Counted from the stretch's first letter, positions 27,119-38,945 are shown. The stretch is 64,000 nucleotides of DNA from Symbiodinium kawagutii (GCA_009767595.1 VSDK01022077.1:238767-302766); one strand, 5' to 3'. A program made the numbers and translations. The notes: a model not told the origin generated them from the letters alone.

Positions 27119-27910
27119 TCAGGGGAAATCCATCTCTATTGGTTGCGGACACCCGAGATTTATGAGCATGGCCTCAAACGGCAAGACCACGGCACCAACT
27201 ATAGAAACGTCATGGCCATGCTCCGGCCTATCTAGCATCTTCATGAGTTCCAAAACGTTGGATCGTCTCTCCTTCGCAAGGATGATTTGAAATGGGGCTG
27301 GTCAGCGTGGTGATCGTCATTGTGGCACATCTTGGTGCGGTTCGTGGGTCGCTCATTTGAGAAAATAGCAGAAAACAATCTATGATATAAAAGAAATTCA
27401 TTGAACAAATAACTCTGAGGAACTGCTTCAGCAATGCTGAACAACTTGGCAGCACGGGTTCAACACTTGTCACCATCCACCCAAGTGGTAGGTCTGAGCA
27501 ACGAGCCCGACGAGCCCAACGAGCAGCTCTATGGGAAGCCAGTCCTGAACGATCTGCTGCCGCTGACGTTGCTCCAAACCAAACTCGGTGTCCATCTTCT
27601 TGCGGATGTTGTCCAGCAGCATTTCGACCTCTCGTTTCAACACACTGTGATCTCAAACAGGAGGCTCAAATCTCAGATGTTATGTGTGGAAATTATATGT
27701 TTTAAGATCTGTGATATGGCGTCTGATGTTACCAACTGAAATATAATAAGATCCAAATAAAATGATATCTACTTCCACTCATGAGCTCAGTGGCCCTGGC
27801 ACATATTCCACCGGGCGCAGTGGCCTTTGGACTGGGAGCAGAATACTTCTCGTCTTGGCGCTGTCCATGGATCACAGTGCTGATGGTCCAAATCTCGTCC
27901 TGCTGCGCCA
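27119..27910 (-). CDS. Coiled-coil protein, 3' part of gene (unidentified)
   Basis: Three minus-strand exons join in frame: 27910-27789 (acceptor cag before it, GA donor after ACT), 27628-27545 (acceptor GAGAG, GA donor after CAG) and 27271-27119, ending at a TGA. The second exon reads VEMLLDNIRKKMDTEFGLEQ and is a charged amphipathic helix typical of coiled coils. The helix continues into the third exon (ERRSNVLELMKMLD). The last 35 residues are hydrophobic and end PIEMDFP. Exons upstream of 27910 must exist; a possible one lies at about 28215-28095 (VFLHQVQYCARWDRS). The helicase gene ends 358 bp upstream of the first assigned exon. I do not recognise the family. Confidence 0.55.
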
Positions 27911-28267
27911 CTGAAAGCAATCAGCCTAACCCCCAGGCTGCCACTGTCAACATACCAAAACCAACCCTAGCCCCAAGAAAAAACAATCACCCTACCCATA
28001 CAGCCAAAGCAGGACAGTCAACAAGACCTACCAAACAAACCCAGGTTTCATACACAGAGGGCGCCTGTTTTTGGACAAATGCAGCAGGGTAAGTTGCGCA
28101 CAGGATGAAGGGAACGATCCCAGCGGGCACAGTACTGCACTTGGTGCAGAAAAACCTGAGCAACGAACTCCAAGTGCAGAAGCCCAGAACTAAGTGGAAC
28201 GAACCTCAACACTTGGCAACTAATTACATGTAATTCCAAGCCAACAAGCCAGAACAAACCTCAACAC

Positions 28268-31200
28268 TTAGTGATTGCATGCAGCTACAACTCCAAACAA
28301 CACGGCATTCTTTATGGCAAGCCGCGTCGTTGAGGTGCGCTTGTGATTCTGAATCGGAAGGATGTCACCCGCGACCAGCACGGCATCTTCGTTGGTTGTT
28401 AGCCACGCCTGCGAGGACGGAAGGATCTTGATTGGAGAACCAAGGTAGCACTGCCGAGGATGCACAGTTGTGCGCTGCTGTGGTCTACCCCATGGATCAG
28501 CTGTCTTCCATGGCATCATGTTGTTGTTCAAGAGCTGCGCGTGCTGATACGCCTTGTGAGCTTCTTCTGCGCTTCCAAAACTGACCTGTACGTCGCCTTT
28601 CTGCAATGTTCTGACATCCACAACGTGGAAACCTTGTCGTCGCAGAACATCTGCAATCTCATGTGAGCGATTCTTCTTGGCCTTGTACTTCAGCTGTTCT
28701 GTGCTAGAGCCATTCTTGACTTCAATGATTCCACCAGTGAAACTGGATGCAATGCACCAAGCCAACATGAGCTGGGTGTCACGATCTCGTTGGTCATGCA
28801 ACAGGGGCCACAAGTCCCGAGCCGCATCAGTCTTTGGGCGACTGAACGTTGATGTGACGTTCACCTTTTCTTGTCTCCTTTGCCTCATTCTCTCTTTATC
28901 AGCAGTGGGAACACTTGAAGCATAACCCAATTCCTCCAAGACATCTTGGATCTGCACCACCATCTCTTCAAGCTCGTGCAATCGCTCCAGGCTGAGGAAA
29001 TGCTCTGCACACCACCGAGCTTCATCTTGAATGCTCCAGGGCCAACCTCCGCGGGTGTGATTTTTGACCTGGGCTTGCCATGCTTGATAAGCACCCATCC
29101 CTGCCATCAAATCTCCAGGCAAAGGATGACGTCGACCTCTGGCACGTCCAGGACTGCATGCATCACGGACCTCCCAAAGACTTCTCACCTCCTCTGGGCT
29201 CAAATTCATACTGTCAACAAAGGGGTCGCCTCGCTGGTGAACTGCTGCCAAGATCGCACAGTCCTGGTAGCATTGAAAACTGGACGCAAGGACTGAAGGC
29301 GACTGTGACTGAAGGCAGTTGAAACTCTGTCTGTTTGAGCGATCAAACTAAAACTCAACACCTGCAGCCTAGTAAATGGGAATACAGGTAAACGCGATCA
29401 TGAAATGGTTCAACCCTCAAGAAATAGTCCTTTACCATCTGCAAACGAACCCCGCTCATCACCAGAAAGCCAACGTCGGGATCTAACGGCATCTTCTGTA
29501 AGAACTTTCCGAAGAAGGTGGGTCTGACTTTCTCGTGGCCGTTGAGGTTCTTCTTGGCCAAAGCATTGAGCTCCAGCAGCCTGGTGATGGCCTGATCCAC
29601 GCGGGCTTCGTCAGGGGCATCCGGCATCTTCTGCAAGAACTCACGTGGATCACCCAGGTTGGGCAGCTCGAAGATGGAGAGGAGCAGATCTTCCAACCTG
29701 CAAAGGTGGAAAAATGCGGAAAGATGTGGAAAACTTGGAGTCCTGCAAGTCTCTTGTGATCTGTCAAAGCCCTCAATTTCCAGGGTACTTAGATTCGCAA
29801 GAAAACGTGTGGGGACGTATGGAGTACAACGGGGACCCTGCTATGGATTACAATTACAAGGAGGCATAGGGACAGCATCGGTCAAGCCATGTTGTGTTCT
29901 TTCAGCATGCTTTCAACTGAGGAACACATTTACTGAATGCAAGGGAATCAATCCAAGACCCAAAACCTGGTAAGCCATGTTAATTGTTTCTACATGTTGA
30001 ACCTTGCATCACAAAGAAAACTGTTTAAAGACCAAACCGAACTCACCCTCAGCATCAAGGCAAAGCAGAGTTAACAGCAAAGCCAAAACATGTCGAGGGC
30101 CAAACATTGTCAGACACTGGCGACATGACTCCCGAAACACCATCCATCCCAAAAAGCAAAAAACAGCGCGGAATCTGAGGCCAGAAAAAACAGGAGCATG
30201 AGATAACATGAAGATCACAATGGTCCCAGGTCTTATCACGTTTTAGTGTTGACGTCTCAGTGATCCCACCTGCTGTGTTTGATCTGTGGCTCTGCATGCC
30301 TTTGCAATCGATCATAGCACTCTTTGCTGATCAAACGAATGACTTCTCCATCCCGGACTCGTCCAGTTCGCCCCGAGCGTTGCTTGGCTTCATCTTGGCT
30401 CACCTGGGACCCAGCAACATGGCACCACCACCCATTTCCAAGGCTTACTTACGTTTCATAAGCACAAGCTGCACGAGAAATGGAGAAACAAACATCTGGG
30501 CAAATCCAAGCCACCAAAATCAAAGTCAACAGGCTTTGGCTCTTGCCTCCGTTCCAGCGTAAACGCTTTTGCTCACAGGTGTCTATCACCAAATCCACGT
30601 CAGGAATGGTGACGCTGGATTCAATGACATCCGTGCCCAAAATCACGGTTCTTTGTCGCTGGTCCTTGGATTCTGACAAAACTCTCTCCTGCTCCTCGAT
30701 GGTTTGCCCACCGAAGATGCATTTCACCTTCATACTCTGATCTTCGTCCAATCTTTCCCACAGCAGCTGGAGCTCCCTCTTGCCCGGCAGGAACACCAGG
30801 AATGACGCCAAGTCCCCTCGATCGGCCCGTTCTTGATGACAGTCACCGATGAACAATGAATATAGATCTGCAACTTCTTCTTGAGACCACTCTGCTGGAA
30901 ACCCACTCACTTCCCAGGTTCCGTCTACGCCACGTCTGCGGATTCCTTGGCGCCAAAAGAAGGGTTCATCATCGAGGTATTTGATGGAAAGCTTGTGCTG
31001 GCGACATTGCTCCAAGTCTAAAGGTCTTGGGATTGTGCCCACGACATTGGAGAAGTACCCGGCGATCTTCTCACTGTCCATTGCAGCTGACATCAGAATG
31101 ATTTTCACCTTCACATTCTGCACAAGCACACGTGTGACCACCAAGCTCAGCAAGAAATCAATGTGTGCATCTCCTTAGGTGCTGGTGGTGCTGGTGGTGC

Positions 31201-32757
31201 TGCTGTGGTTTTTGGAACTGTTTTTTATCTCGGTGGGAAGCTGCTGTCCAAGCATCTGATGTGAACCTCATCAATGATCAAGTGCGTAAAAGAGGAACAC
31301 TCCTCAGGGTTGGAGGGCGAAGGATTTTAAACAACTGGATCAATCAACCACTCTGCTCAACATGTGGCTATGGGTCAAAGCCCCGTACCCCTGGTTCGGC
31401 CGATTAACTATTGTTTTCCTTATTAATTTTTGCTTAGTATCCCTCATCATTGGCTGATTGATATTGACCCATAGCCATGTGTAGCTACAGGGGAACCCTG
31501 TCACTAGCACTCCTGCAGGCATTGGATCATTGCAATTGCTGTGGTCGCGAAGATCAGGCGAGTGCGGCCAGAACGACTAACCTCGCTGCAGCCTGCGCCG
31601 CTTCAGTGTTGGAGCGCCAGAAATGCAGCGCATCTAATGAGGTTCAAAGCCACGGGTGACTCACTGAACTTGGGACAAACAAGGAATCACATTCATTCAG
31701 ACTCCATTCATATCATTCATGTTTCAATTTCAATATGTTTCAACCACAAGTTTAATCACATTGATACCAATTTTCACAACATGAAGGGCCTCCAATCTTG
31801 TAACCAACTTCCGTACCAACATCCACTCCTCGATCGCCAGCCACTCGACGTGCAAGACTGGTGGCAGCAACACGTCGTGGTTGTGTCACTAGGACATAGC
31901 GTTCTGCTGGCGCTTCATCGAGAATCATCTGCGGAATTCCTCCCAGTTGGTCAAAGCAGCAAATGGCAAATGACAAAATAGTCAAATGCAGTGATGATAA
32001 AATAACTTAGATGGCAATGGTGCATAGACCGATGGAAAAGAGACCCAAACAAGAGGAAAAACAAACCAAGTACCTTTTTCGGGTCCCAATTCTACACCAA
32101 GCTTCGGGTGCTTTTTCCACAGCCGGTGGGAGCCACGATGATGGTCACACGGTTCTCAGCCACCTGCTTCAGGATTCTCTCCCGCCATTGGCCCAAGGGC
32201 GAAGCATCGTGAGATCTCTGCGGTTGCAGCACCAAATGCAGAATCTTCGGCTCCGAGGTTTGCTGTACAAGTTGAGGGGCTTGGTCCTTTGGTTTCCGTG
32301 GATTTGTTTCAACTGGAAGTGGCATCTGCATGTGCTCTGCCATTTCTTGAGCTTGGGTCTGTTCATCTTCACTCTTCTCTTGATTCGATTTCGCAACTGC
32401 CAACTCTGAAAGCCTCTCTGAGCTGTCTGCACTGTGATCTGACCCAACTGCGGTGCGTTCCTTGGGACCTTTGATCTTCACCTTCTCCTTCTCTCCTTGG
32501 TCCTCAAAATCGGCTGCCTGCCATCGATGGCGCTCCACAACACTAGCCACAAATGCCAAAATTCTTTGGAATTCGTTCGGTTCTGGGTACTGAATTTCCT
32601 CAAGGGTCAACTGATGTCCTTGAAGATCACTAATTGCAGGGCAAAGCAAGAAGCAATGTTCAAGCCGCATCTCCTCCACCACAGATTCTCCACAAAGCTT
32701 GCACGTGGAGCTGGTTTGATCAAGTACATGTTGCCACATGGCCTTGGTTGTGTCCAT
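28268..32757 (-). CDS. DExH-box ATP-dependent RNA helicase (DEAH/RHA family)
   Basis: Eight exons: 32757-32106, 31939-31790, 31592-31513, 31302-31257, 31173-30515, 30403-30270, 29697-29436, 29263-28268. Together they give an unbroken frame of 992 codons plus TAA. Helicase motifs appear in order: motif I APTGCGKST (ending residue 217), Ia TQPRR (236-240), II DEVH (305-308), III SAAM (338-341, where SAT is usual), V TDVIESSVTIPDV, and VI QRSGRTGR (537-544). A winged-helix/ratchet-type region and a C-terminal OB-fold-like region ending GDILPIQN follow. This family unwinds or remodels RNA and ribonucleoproteins using NTP. Residues 17-37 hold a CxxC...HxxxxC pattern that could bind zinc. Donors are GA, GC, GA, GA, GT, GT, GT. 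The exon 2/3 junction could shift by 6 nt. The ATG at 32757 is chosen because a long pyrimidine tract lies just upstream; an upstream exon is not excluded. Confidence 0.92.
31365..31477. repeat. Inverted repeat inside a helicase intron
   Basis: The 14-base word tggctatgggtcaa at about 31364-31377 is matched by its reverse complement at about 31464-31477, with looser pairing beyond (catg/catg). Both arms lie inside the roughly 210-bp intron between helicase exons 3 and 4. The intron RNA could fold into a hairpin that brings the GA donor and AG acceptor closer together. Confidence 0.7.
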
Positions 32758-32856
32758 GGTTGTTGCAGTTGCATGTTGAACGGAGGAAGAAAAGCAAAGA
32801 AAAAAACACAAAACTCATCACAACATCACACAAGTCACACATGGACAAACTGTGCT

Positions 32857-34801
32857 TCAACATGTGCCCTTTAGGAAACCCAGGCAGTCTGAGCTCCGAA
32901 CCTTGCATTGCTCCTTCCACTCCTGAGCGGCCCTGCGAATCTTCTCCTCGAAATCTTCGCCTTTGGCATTGTAGGCCGGCAACAATTTCTCATCGCAAAA
33001 ACTGGAGAAACTCACTGAGGAATTCGTTTCGAAATAGAAATCCCAAGGTTTGATGTGGCCACTGTAGTGGGAGACCTTCACATTCTCAAACTTCAGCTGA
33101 AGACGCTCAGCTTCTGAACCTTCATGCTCTAAGGAACGAGCCAACTGATGTAGCTGGTAGTTGTATTTCAAGTTCATGGAGGTCCAGTTCTTGAACCAAC
33201 GGCTCAGGAAATCTTGTTCAGGTCCATTGCAGGCTTCATGCATCGGATCTCTACTCTGTACTGAAACCAACATCTTCTCTAACTCTTCACGACTGGGCTT
33301 CAGCACTGCCACGCCCAAATTCATCCCGAAGCTTTGCCGACCCTGACGGTCATAGCATGACAAGGATACATCGACGTGCGAAGGCAAACTCTTATGACCT
33401 CGACGGAGTGCGCAAGGCGCTTTCATGTGGCTCAACTCATCAATGTTGTCTCGAACCAAAAGGTCGATATCCAACAAGACCACTTTCTCATAGTCATCAC
33501 AACTGAAGCATTGCAGCTTTGTGAAGACATGCTTGAAGCGGTTCTCGCTGCGGCATGTGAGCTTTGGATCAACCTCCACATAGTCTACTTCGCGAGTTTG
33601 CCAGAAGACTTCAAGAAGCCCAGCCCCAGGGACGTTCATGACATCTGCAGTGTGTAAGAGTACCAGGTCAAAAGTGGTGTTGGTGGCTTTCAAAGAATGC
33701 CCTAAGACAAGAGCACCCAACACGAAACGCTGCAACATCTCTTCATTGGGTCCAAAGAGCACTGCCACAAAAGCATAGCCTTTCCCTTTGGAATGACGTT
33801 TCGGTGGAGGGTCCGCGGAAAGACACCGCAATTCCAAAGGCTTGGCGCATGTAGGGCACCAGCTCCTGCTGACTTTCCTCGTGGAACTCACCCGAACGAT
33901 TGGTCGCTTGGCTCGTGAAGCAGGTGCTTCAAACCCGGTGATCCGAACATCGAAGGCATCGAAGGCCTTGGGACGTTGGACGATGTCCAGGCGCAGCGAG
34001 CATCTCTTGTGCGGGCACCGCACCTGCACCAATCCCCGCTGAGAGGCACTATCTTTCAGTTCCTTTAGCGCCTTTAACGGGTCAATGTCTCTCCCCAAGA
34101 GCATCCTAGGTCCCAAAGATCCTACAAGTCCAGTGTCCGCAGTCAGAGTATCCTCTAGGGCCAATATATTGACATCTTTTCGATGCTCGTTACTGATTGG
34201 CTCACGGGGAGTTGCAAATGTACGACCAAGATGCTAGTGTTTTTCCATGCTTTCCATAACATGTCCAAGTTTGCGTTGGCAGGATGTTCTGTCATTCACT
34301 CAGTTCTCCATGTGACGTTTGTTGGCCAATATAACCACTTTCTCTGTATAAGTTTGACTCAACTCGCTGGATATATTGTACATATATAATGTAGATCAGT
34401 TCAACTTATCATGCTACACAGTTGGCCCAAGTACTCACAAATCTTGCGCCTCTTCAACCCCAGGTGCGATCTGCAGTGAAGATTCGTACTTCGCCCCGCG
34501 GCCACTCAATACCACCGGTAAGCCACCGCCATCACCACCATCACCGCCATCTGGACCAGTCTCAGCCGCCCTGCCAAAGTGTGAGAATTGGATTCTAGGT
34601 GAAACAAATTGAAAAAAATCGGATTCCAAAGTGAACTCGTGCAAACCACTTTTCAGACCAAATAAGGTGAAACATGGGCCTTTTTCCAACGGGTGCTGCA
34701 GGTTCAGTTTGAACATCCAATGACACCGTTTCTCCGAAACCATCTGCTGGAATGAACTCTTCCGAGCCCGCGGAGAAGCAGAATTTCACAACCTCATTCA
34801 T
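32857..34801 (-). CDS. Glycosyltransferase family 8 (glycogenin-like) protein
   Basis: Three exons, 34801-34659, 34570-34444 and 34152-32857, give 521 codons plus TGA, with a GT and a GA donor. The start is the ATG at 34801. Exon 2 encodes a Gly/Asp-rich linker. Residues about 136-200 hold two cysteine pairs (RCPHKRC and WCPTC) that could form a zinc ribbon. The GT8 fold starts near residue 216 (GYAFVAVLFGPNEEM). It contains the metal-binding DxD as LLDIDLLV near residue 318, then FGMNLGVAVLKPS, the acidic GPEQDFLSRWF segment, and a C-terminal HYSGHIKPWDFY. These are the landmarks of glycogenin and galactinol-synthase-like enzymes, which transfer a sugar from a UDP-sugar. The acceptor cannot be read from the sequence. 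No signal peptide is obvious. Only 44 bp separate its ATG from the stop of the upstream ribonuclease gene. Confidence 0.85.
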
Positions 34802-34845
34802 GGAAGCAGATATTTGTGCAAAAAGACAAAGATGAAACAAGCCAC

Positions 34846-35622
34846 TCAAATCTCATCATCTGAGTCCGGCACATGTTCTCTGACCCAATCTTCGGAGAAC
34901 TGAAAATCGTTCACTTCTCCGATGTAGTCCCGAAAGTTGTCGTTGGAGACGATCCTTACGGGGCGTCCCTTCTTCGCCTCATCCACGGCTTTTCGGATGA
35001 TGAACTTGTCGACATCTTCCCGTCGCGGAGTCACCGTCAAACGATCTTCGAAACGTCTGGTCTCTTCGGGATGCTCTGAGGTCCACTGCTCCATCAGACC
35101 CTGCGAAAGGTGCTGCGAAAGGAAAAGAGAACCATGGGTTTGAAATGGTTCGAACCACCGTTTGAAGTTGACAGGATAACCTTTTGCAGCCTTACCCACA
35201 TGGGATAGCCCTCATGGGATAGCCCGAAGATCTTTGAAGATTTCTCTTTGAAAGGCTTTGAGTTTCAGCGCCTCGTAGACGAAGGTGAGGACTTTCCAGT
35301 CTGGACGGTGTTCGGCGTGCCACTGCATGCTCTTCATCAGCTTGCGAAAGTTCGGCTTGTCGAAGCTCTCACCTCTCAAAATCTGTGTCTTAGTCACGGA
35401 ACTGCTCCTTTCTGTTGGCTCTTTGGCTCACCTACTGAATTTGGAAATCCGGTAATTTGTCATCCACATGTCTATTGACGAAAAAAGTGTCACATCTGCC
35501 AGCATCAACCAGCATCAAATTTCAGCAGATTTCCGAAGCTTTGATTCGCTTCTGAGCCTCCTTGACAGGCTATGTTGCGGCCGTCCAACAGATACAACTT
35601 CTCCAGTTCTGGCGTCTGAGAC
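34846..35622 (-). CDS. Zc3h12a-like NYN (PIN-fold) ribonuclease domain protein, 5' end not resolved
   Basis: Three exons join in frame: 35622-35561, 35372-35224 and 35100-34846 (TGA). The first carries LEKLYLLDGRNIACQ, matching the first acidic motif of NYN domains (hydrophobic-DGxN). The second covers the helix-strand region (FDKPNFRKLMKSMQWHAEH then KVLTFVY). The third has RLTVTPRREDVDKFII and RIVSNDNFRDYIGEV, the TPxxxxDD and SNDxxRD motifs that place the remaining acidic residues of the metal-dependent nuclease site. The protein ends in an acidic tail (PDSDDEI). Zc3h12a/Regnase-like enzymes cleave RNA; the target here is unknown. Donors after exons 1 and 2 are ambiguous (GA or GT; GC or GA). 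The first coding exon must lie upstream of 35622 and was not found. Confidence 0.8.
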
Positions 35623-35639
35623 CTGTCGGCTTTTCAAGG

Positions 35640-36284
35640 AGAAGCTTCGCTGTGAGGAAGGCTAGGGGAAAGGACAGCTATGGAAGACAGCCCCTGAACC
35701 CAGAACTGCACAAATGCAGCGCTTTCAATGGTTCTCATTGACGGACAGTGAGTTGTAAGACAATACAATGAGTGAATTCCAATGAAGGACAGACTGCAAA
35801 GTGGGCCTCAAAATAATTCAAACAAGATATTGGGAAGAAGAAACTGATTAGGTTTATAAAGTCTCAGTGAGCTTGATAAAGTGAGCAAGTGAGAAAGTTT
35901 CTCAAGCTCCAGAAAAAGGAAAATAATTTGATCTTGGAACTTGAGAAAGTCTCAGTGAGAGCAAAAGTGAGAAACAATAACAATGCCCTCTTTCCGCAGC
36001 TACAGCTTGCGACTAGCGCGTGTTGCTATCTACACTGATCATTTATCACATATCTTTCATAGAGTGTCAACTGTGCAGTAGGAATTGTTGTGAACCTGTA
36101 CCTTCTCTATCCGTTGTCCCAGTTTTTTGTCAGGTGTTGGTCATGTAGTCCCAGTATGTGCCAGTAATCCAGCAATCTTGCGCACTTTAGCAATTGATTC
36201 CGAATTCGCCGAGGCTGGTGGTTTCTCAAAATGAGGGCACACCTGAACCATCCAAGATTCATCATATTCAGCAATAGACTATCC
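35640..36284. other. Intergenic or 5' region of the ribonuclease gene; nothing recognised
   Basis: About 640 bases are rich in gagaaag and tgagaaag words around 35850-35980 and have no convincing exon on either strand. The missing 5' exon of the NYN gene and the 3' end of the SAM-domain gene should lie here or in the foldback repeat next to it. Confidence 0.5.
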
Positions 36285-36432
36285 ATTGTGGCGGTCCCCC
36301 AATTTGAGAAACCTTGATTAATCCATTCAACCCAGCATATTTCATCCACGCATCATCCATCTTGCGGCTTCCCAATGGCTTAAGAAATCCCCAAATGTAG
36401 GGCTTCGATCCCCAAGCTGGGCATCCAACAAG
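36285..36432 (-). mobile_element. Foldback repeat family, copy 1
   Basis: The left part reads ggtcccccaatttgagaaac and the right part aagaaatccccaaatgtagg followed by a G/C-run edge. Both correspond to segments of copy 5 at 44028-44160. Translations of the two copies on the minus strand share WG..P.IW.FLK, a by-product of DNA similarity. The member is short, has no coding capacity and looks like a non-autonomous foldback or MITE-type element. Confidence 0.6.
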
Positions 36433-36898
36433 CGCACCTGCTGGGCTCAGGGCTTGGAAGGCCACGTGTCAACAGGCCTCGTTGTGACCGGGAAGTGAAG
36501 CTGAGCTGAAGAGAAGCTATAGGAAGCTTAGGAAATTCAAAAAGCAAATGAAGTGAATCTATGGTGGCAGCAACCTAGAACTGAATAGAAGTTGCAAAGA
36601 AGTTTCTTATTATACGATTCCGTTCATTTTTAAGGGGTGATTGTTTATTAAATCACTTCCATCATAATCTGATTTCAGGCAATCCTGATTCTGAATCTGC
36701 TTCCTCAAGCTATAAACAACTTGCTGGGTCATCTATTATACCTTGGTGAACGATGAAGCTGATGAAGCACTATTGATAACAGTGAGTGATTTCTGCTAGG
36801 TCCCGCAATTCAAATAGGCCCAAACGGTGGTGCATCGTGAGGTTGAATTAGTCAGCGAAATGTATCAAAAACCCAGCTGCATCCACTGTTGTCCAAAC

Positions 36899-37930
36899 AT
36901 TTGTCATGCTAAGCGAAATGGCAACGGGCTGCGGCGATCGCTTCTGTGTTGAAACACTATTGTGGGTCGTGGCAAGAGCGTCCGAGTTGCCCGTGTCACT
37001 GTCTGTAGTGGAACTTGAAGAGTTTTCCTCCCAGTCGTGAAAAGGAAAACGCACTATGCAAAAGCTATTCCACAAACTCACAATGTGCCCAAGCATGTCC
37101 AGAAAACATCTTTCAGAACTTGGAAAAAAGAAATTCCAACCGCCTTCTCTTTCAAGTTCTCGATGCGCTCCATCAGTTTTTTTCGATCGCCCAACTTGAG
37201 TTGGAATTCATCTTTCAAGTCTTCAGCCCTGGGAGCGGTTGAGATTGGAGCCACGTGATGCGGATTTGCAAACCTTAAGCATCACTGACCCGCAACTGTC
37301 AACCACAACATGGCAAGTATCAACCAATCACCAATCACCAATCATTCCCAACCACATCACTGCCAAGGCAGTCCACAGCGTTGGGACACATCTGCTGTGC
37401 CAAGTGACGTCAGCTGAAGCAGAACATGTCCATCAACTTCTTGGTCCCGGAAGCCGTCCACCAACTTCTCAAAGCCAATAGCAGCCAACCACGCAGAAAC
37501 TTCCTCGACCCCCCAGGACTTCACGGTCGCCATAGCACGGTCGCCGCGAAGCGTGAACGATTCGGAAGATTCGGGAGGTGAAGGCAGCTGATTTCAGGCA
37601 CATTGAGACTTGGGATTTCGCACAATGTCTAAGTAGGAACAGCTCTTGACAACTCACGTCAAAATGCTTGAGAATTCAACCCCCTCTTGTAACGTCCTCA
37701 AACCAAGTAAGGTTCCACAAAGTGCAAAGATTGAAATTGGCATCACAACTATTTGAAGGACCTTCCATTCATCAAGTTTCACAACTGCTTAGGATCCAAC
37801 AAGCAGCTGAAGTACTTGTCTGGAGACGAGTCACCGGCCATTTTGCCGTTCTCCTCACAACAGATTTCCACCGCGGTAAATCTCTTGGTTGGATCCAGGT
37901 TGATGGTGGCAAAAGACAAACAACAGACTG
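36899..37930 (-). CDS. SAM (sterile alpha motif) domain protein, ends not resolved
   Basis: Exons 37587-37409, 37228-37141 and 37027-36899 join in frame with GT donors after the first two. The SAM domain begins VKSWGVEEVSAWLAAIGFEK, has the RDQEVDGHVLLQLT core, and continues across the intron as AEDLKDEFQLKLGDRKKLME. It is followed by a Ser/Thr-rich tail (ENSSSSTTDSDTGNS). SAM domains mediate protein-protein, sometimes RNA or lipid, contacts. An upstream exon at about 37915-37797 reads TINLDPTKRFTAVEICCEEN. Weaker candidates lie at 38255-38185 and 38615-38490. The frame ends with a GT donor at 36898, so at least one 3' exon is missing from this model. If the ATG at 37533 is the true start, the upstream exons belong to another transcript. 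Confidence 0.75.
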
Positions 37931-38814
37931 ATGTATAGAATAGAAGATAGACTTATATCAATAATATGATATATACTTGCAAACATTAAAGAATATCAAA
38001 TAAACAAACTCATGATACTTTAGCAGTATCAACACGTAGAAATCTTTCAGAAACATCCGATATATCTGATTCAGACTGGTCATGTGACGTTGGTGCACCT
38101 GCAAATGTCCAGCTGCGGTGCGGACTGGGAGTGCTGGCGCCGCCTCACGGGTGAATCCTACCGACTGATCTGCAAGCTTTAACGACTGCAGGTAGCACCT
38201 GACTCGGCGAAGTTGCAGAATCGGCCATCATGACGCGACGTGGCCAGGCTTCCTTACGGCTTACTTTCATTTTCACATGCTGAGGCTATGCTCACACCTG
38301 CTCTGGCCTGAAACAAGCCACGAGTTGCTCAACGAAGGCAAGACTACCATTTCATAGTCTCGACTTTGCTTCGCCTTGAACCATCAGCTGTAGAGGCTTC
38401 ACAAGTTGAGCCAACCTTCAATCTTCACAACAAAGCTCATCAAACTGGCCACAACTCAAGTATTCTCAGCAACAAAAAAGGTCGACTGTCTTCTTCCCAG
38501 TCAATCTGAAGCTTTGGCAAGGGCTCTTGACACTTCTCCCCACTTGAAATTGCAGCACTCCGTAGGTTTTCTGCACTCCGCGCTCCCAAGTGGTTGCAGC
38601 CGCGAGAAACCATTTCTTGAACCGTCTGTTTCTTTCCATTGAAGGAAGTGTTTTATTTGTTTGTCTTCTGTTTTCTTATCATGATTTGCTAGTTTGGGAC
38701 AATGACACCTCTTCCTTACAAATCTTGGGTCCGCAAGCAAACAGCCAACGAACTGCCCAAAAATCCAACCATTTGCATCGACAAACTCTTGAACTTGAGA
38801 CTAAGACATTTGAG

Positions 38815-38905
38815 GGGTTCTGAAAATCAGGACCCCTCAAAAATGGTTGGTTTATTTCCATAGATGGTTGATAAAGGATGATTTAGGGGTGCTGAAACCA
38901 TGATT
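38815..38905. mobile_element. Foldback repeat family, copy 2
   Basis: Contains ggttctgaaaatcaggaccc followed by aaaaatggttggtttatt and, after the centre, ttgataaaggatgatttag with a mirrored ggggtgctgaaacc edge. The edges are imperfect inverted repeats. It lies between the AP mu stop codon and the SAM-domain gene. Confidence 0.6.
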
Positions 38906-38945
38906 TGTGACATCCCGTGTTGGTCAAACTCCACAGAGAGGCGGC

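Noticed and set aside
28268-32757. Helicase as a viral or transposon-encoded enzyme
   Set aside because: It has eight introns, host-type splice sites and full-length DEAH domain order, which favour a cellular gene.
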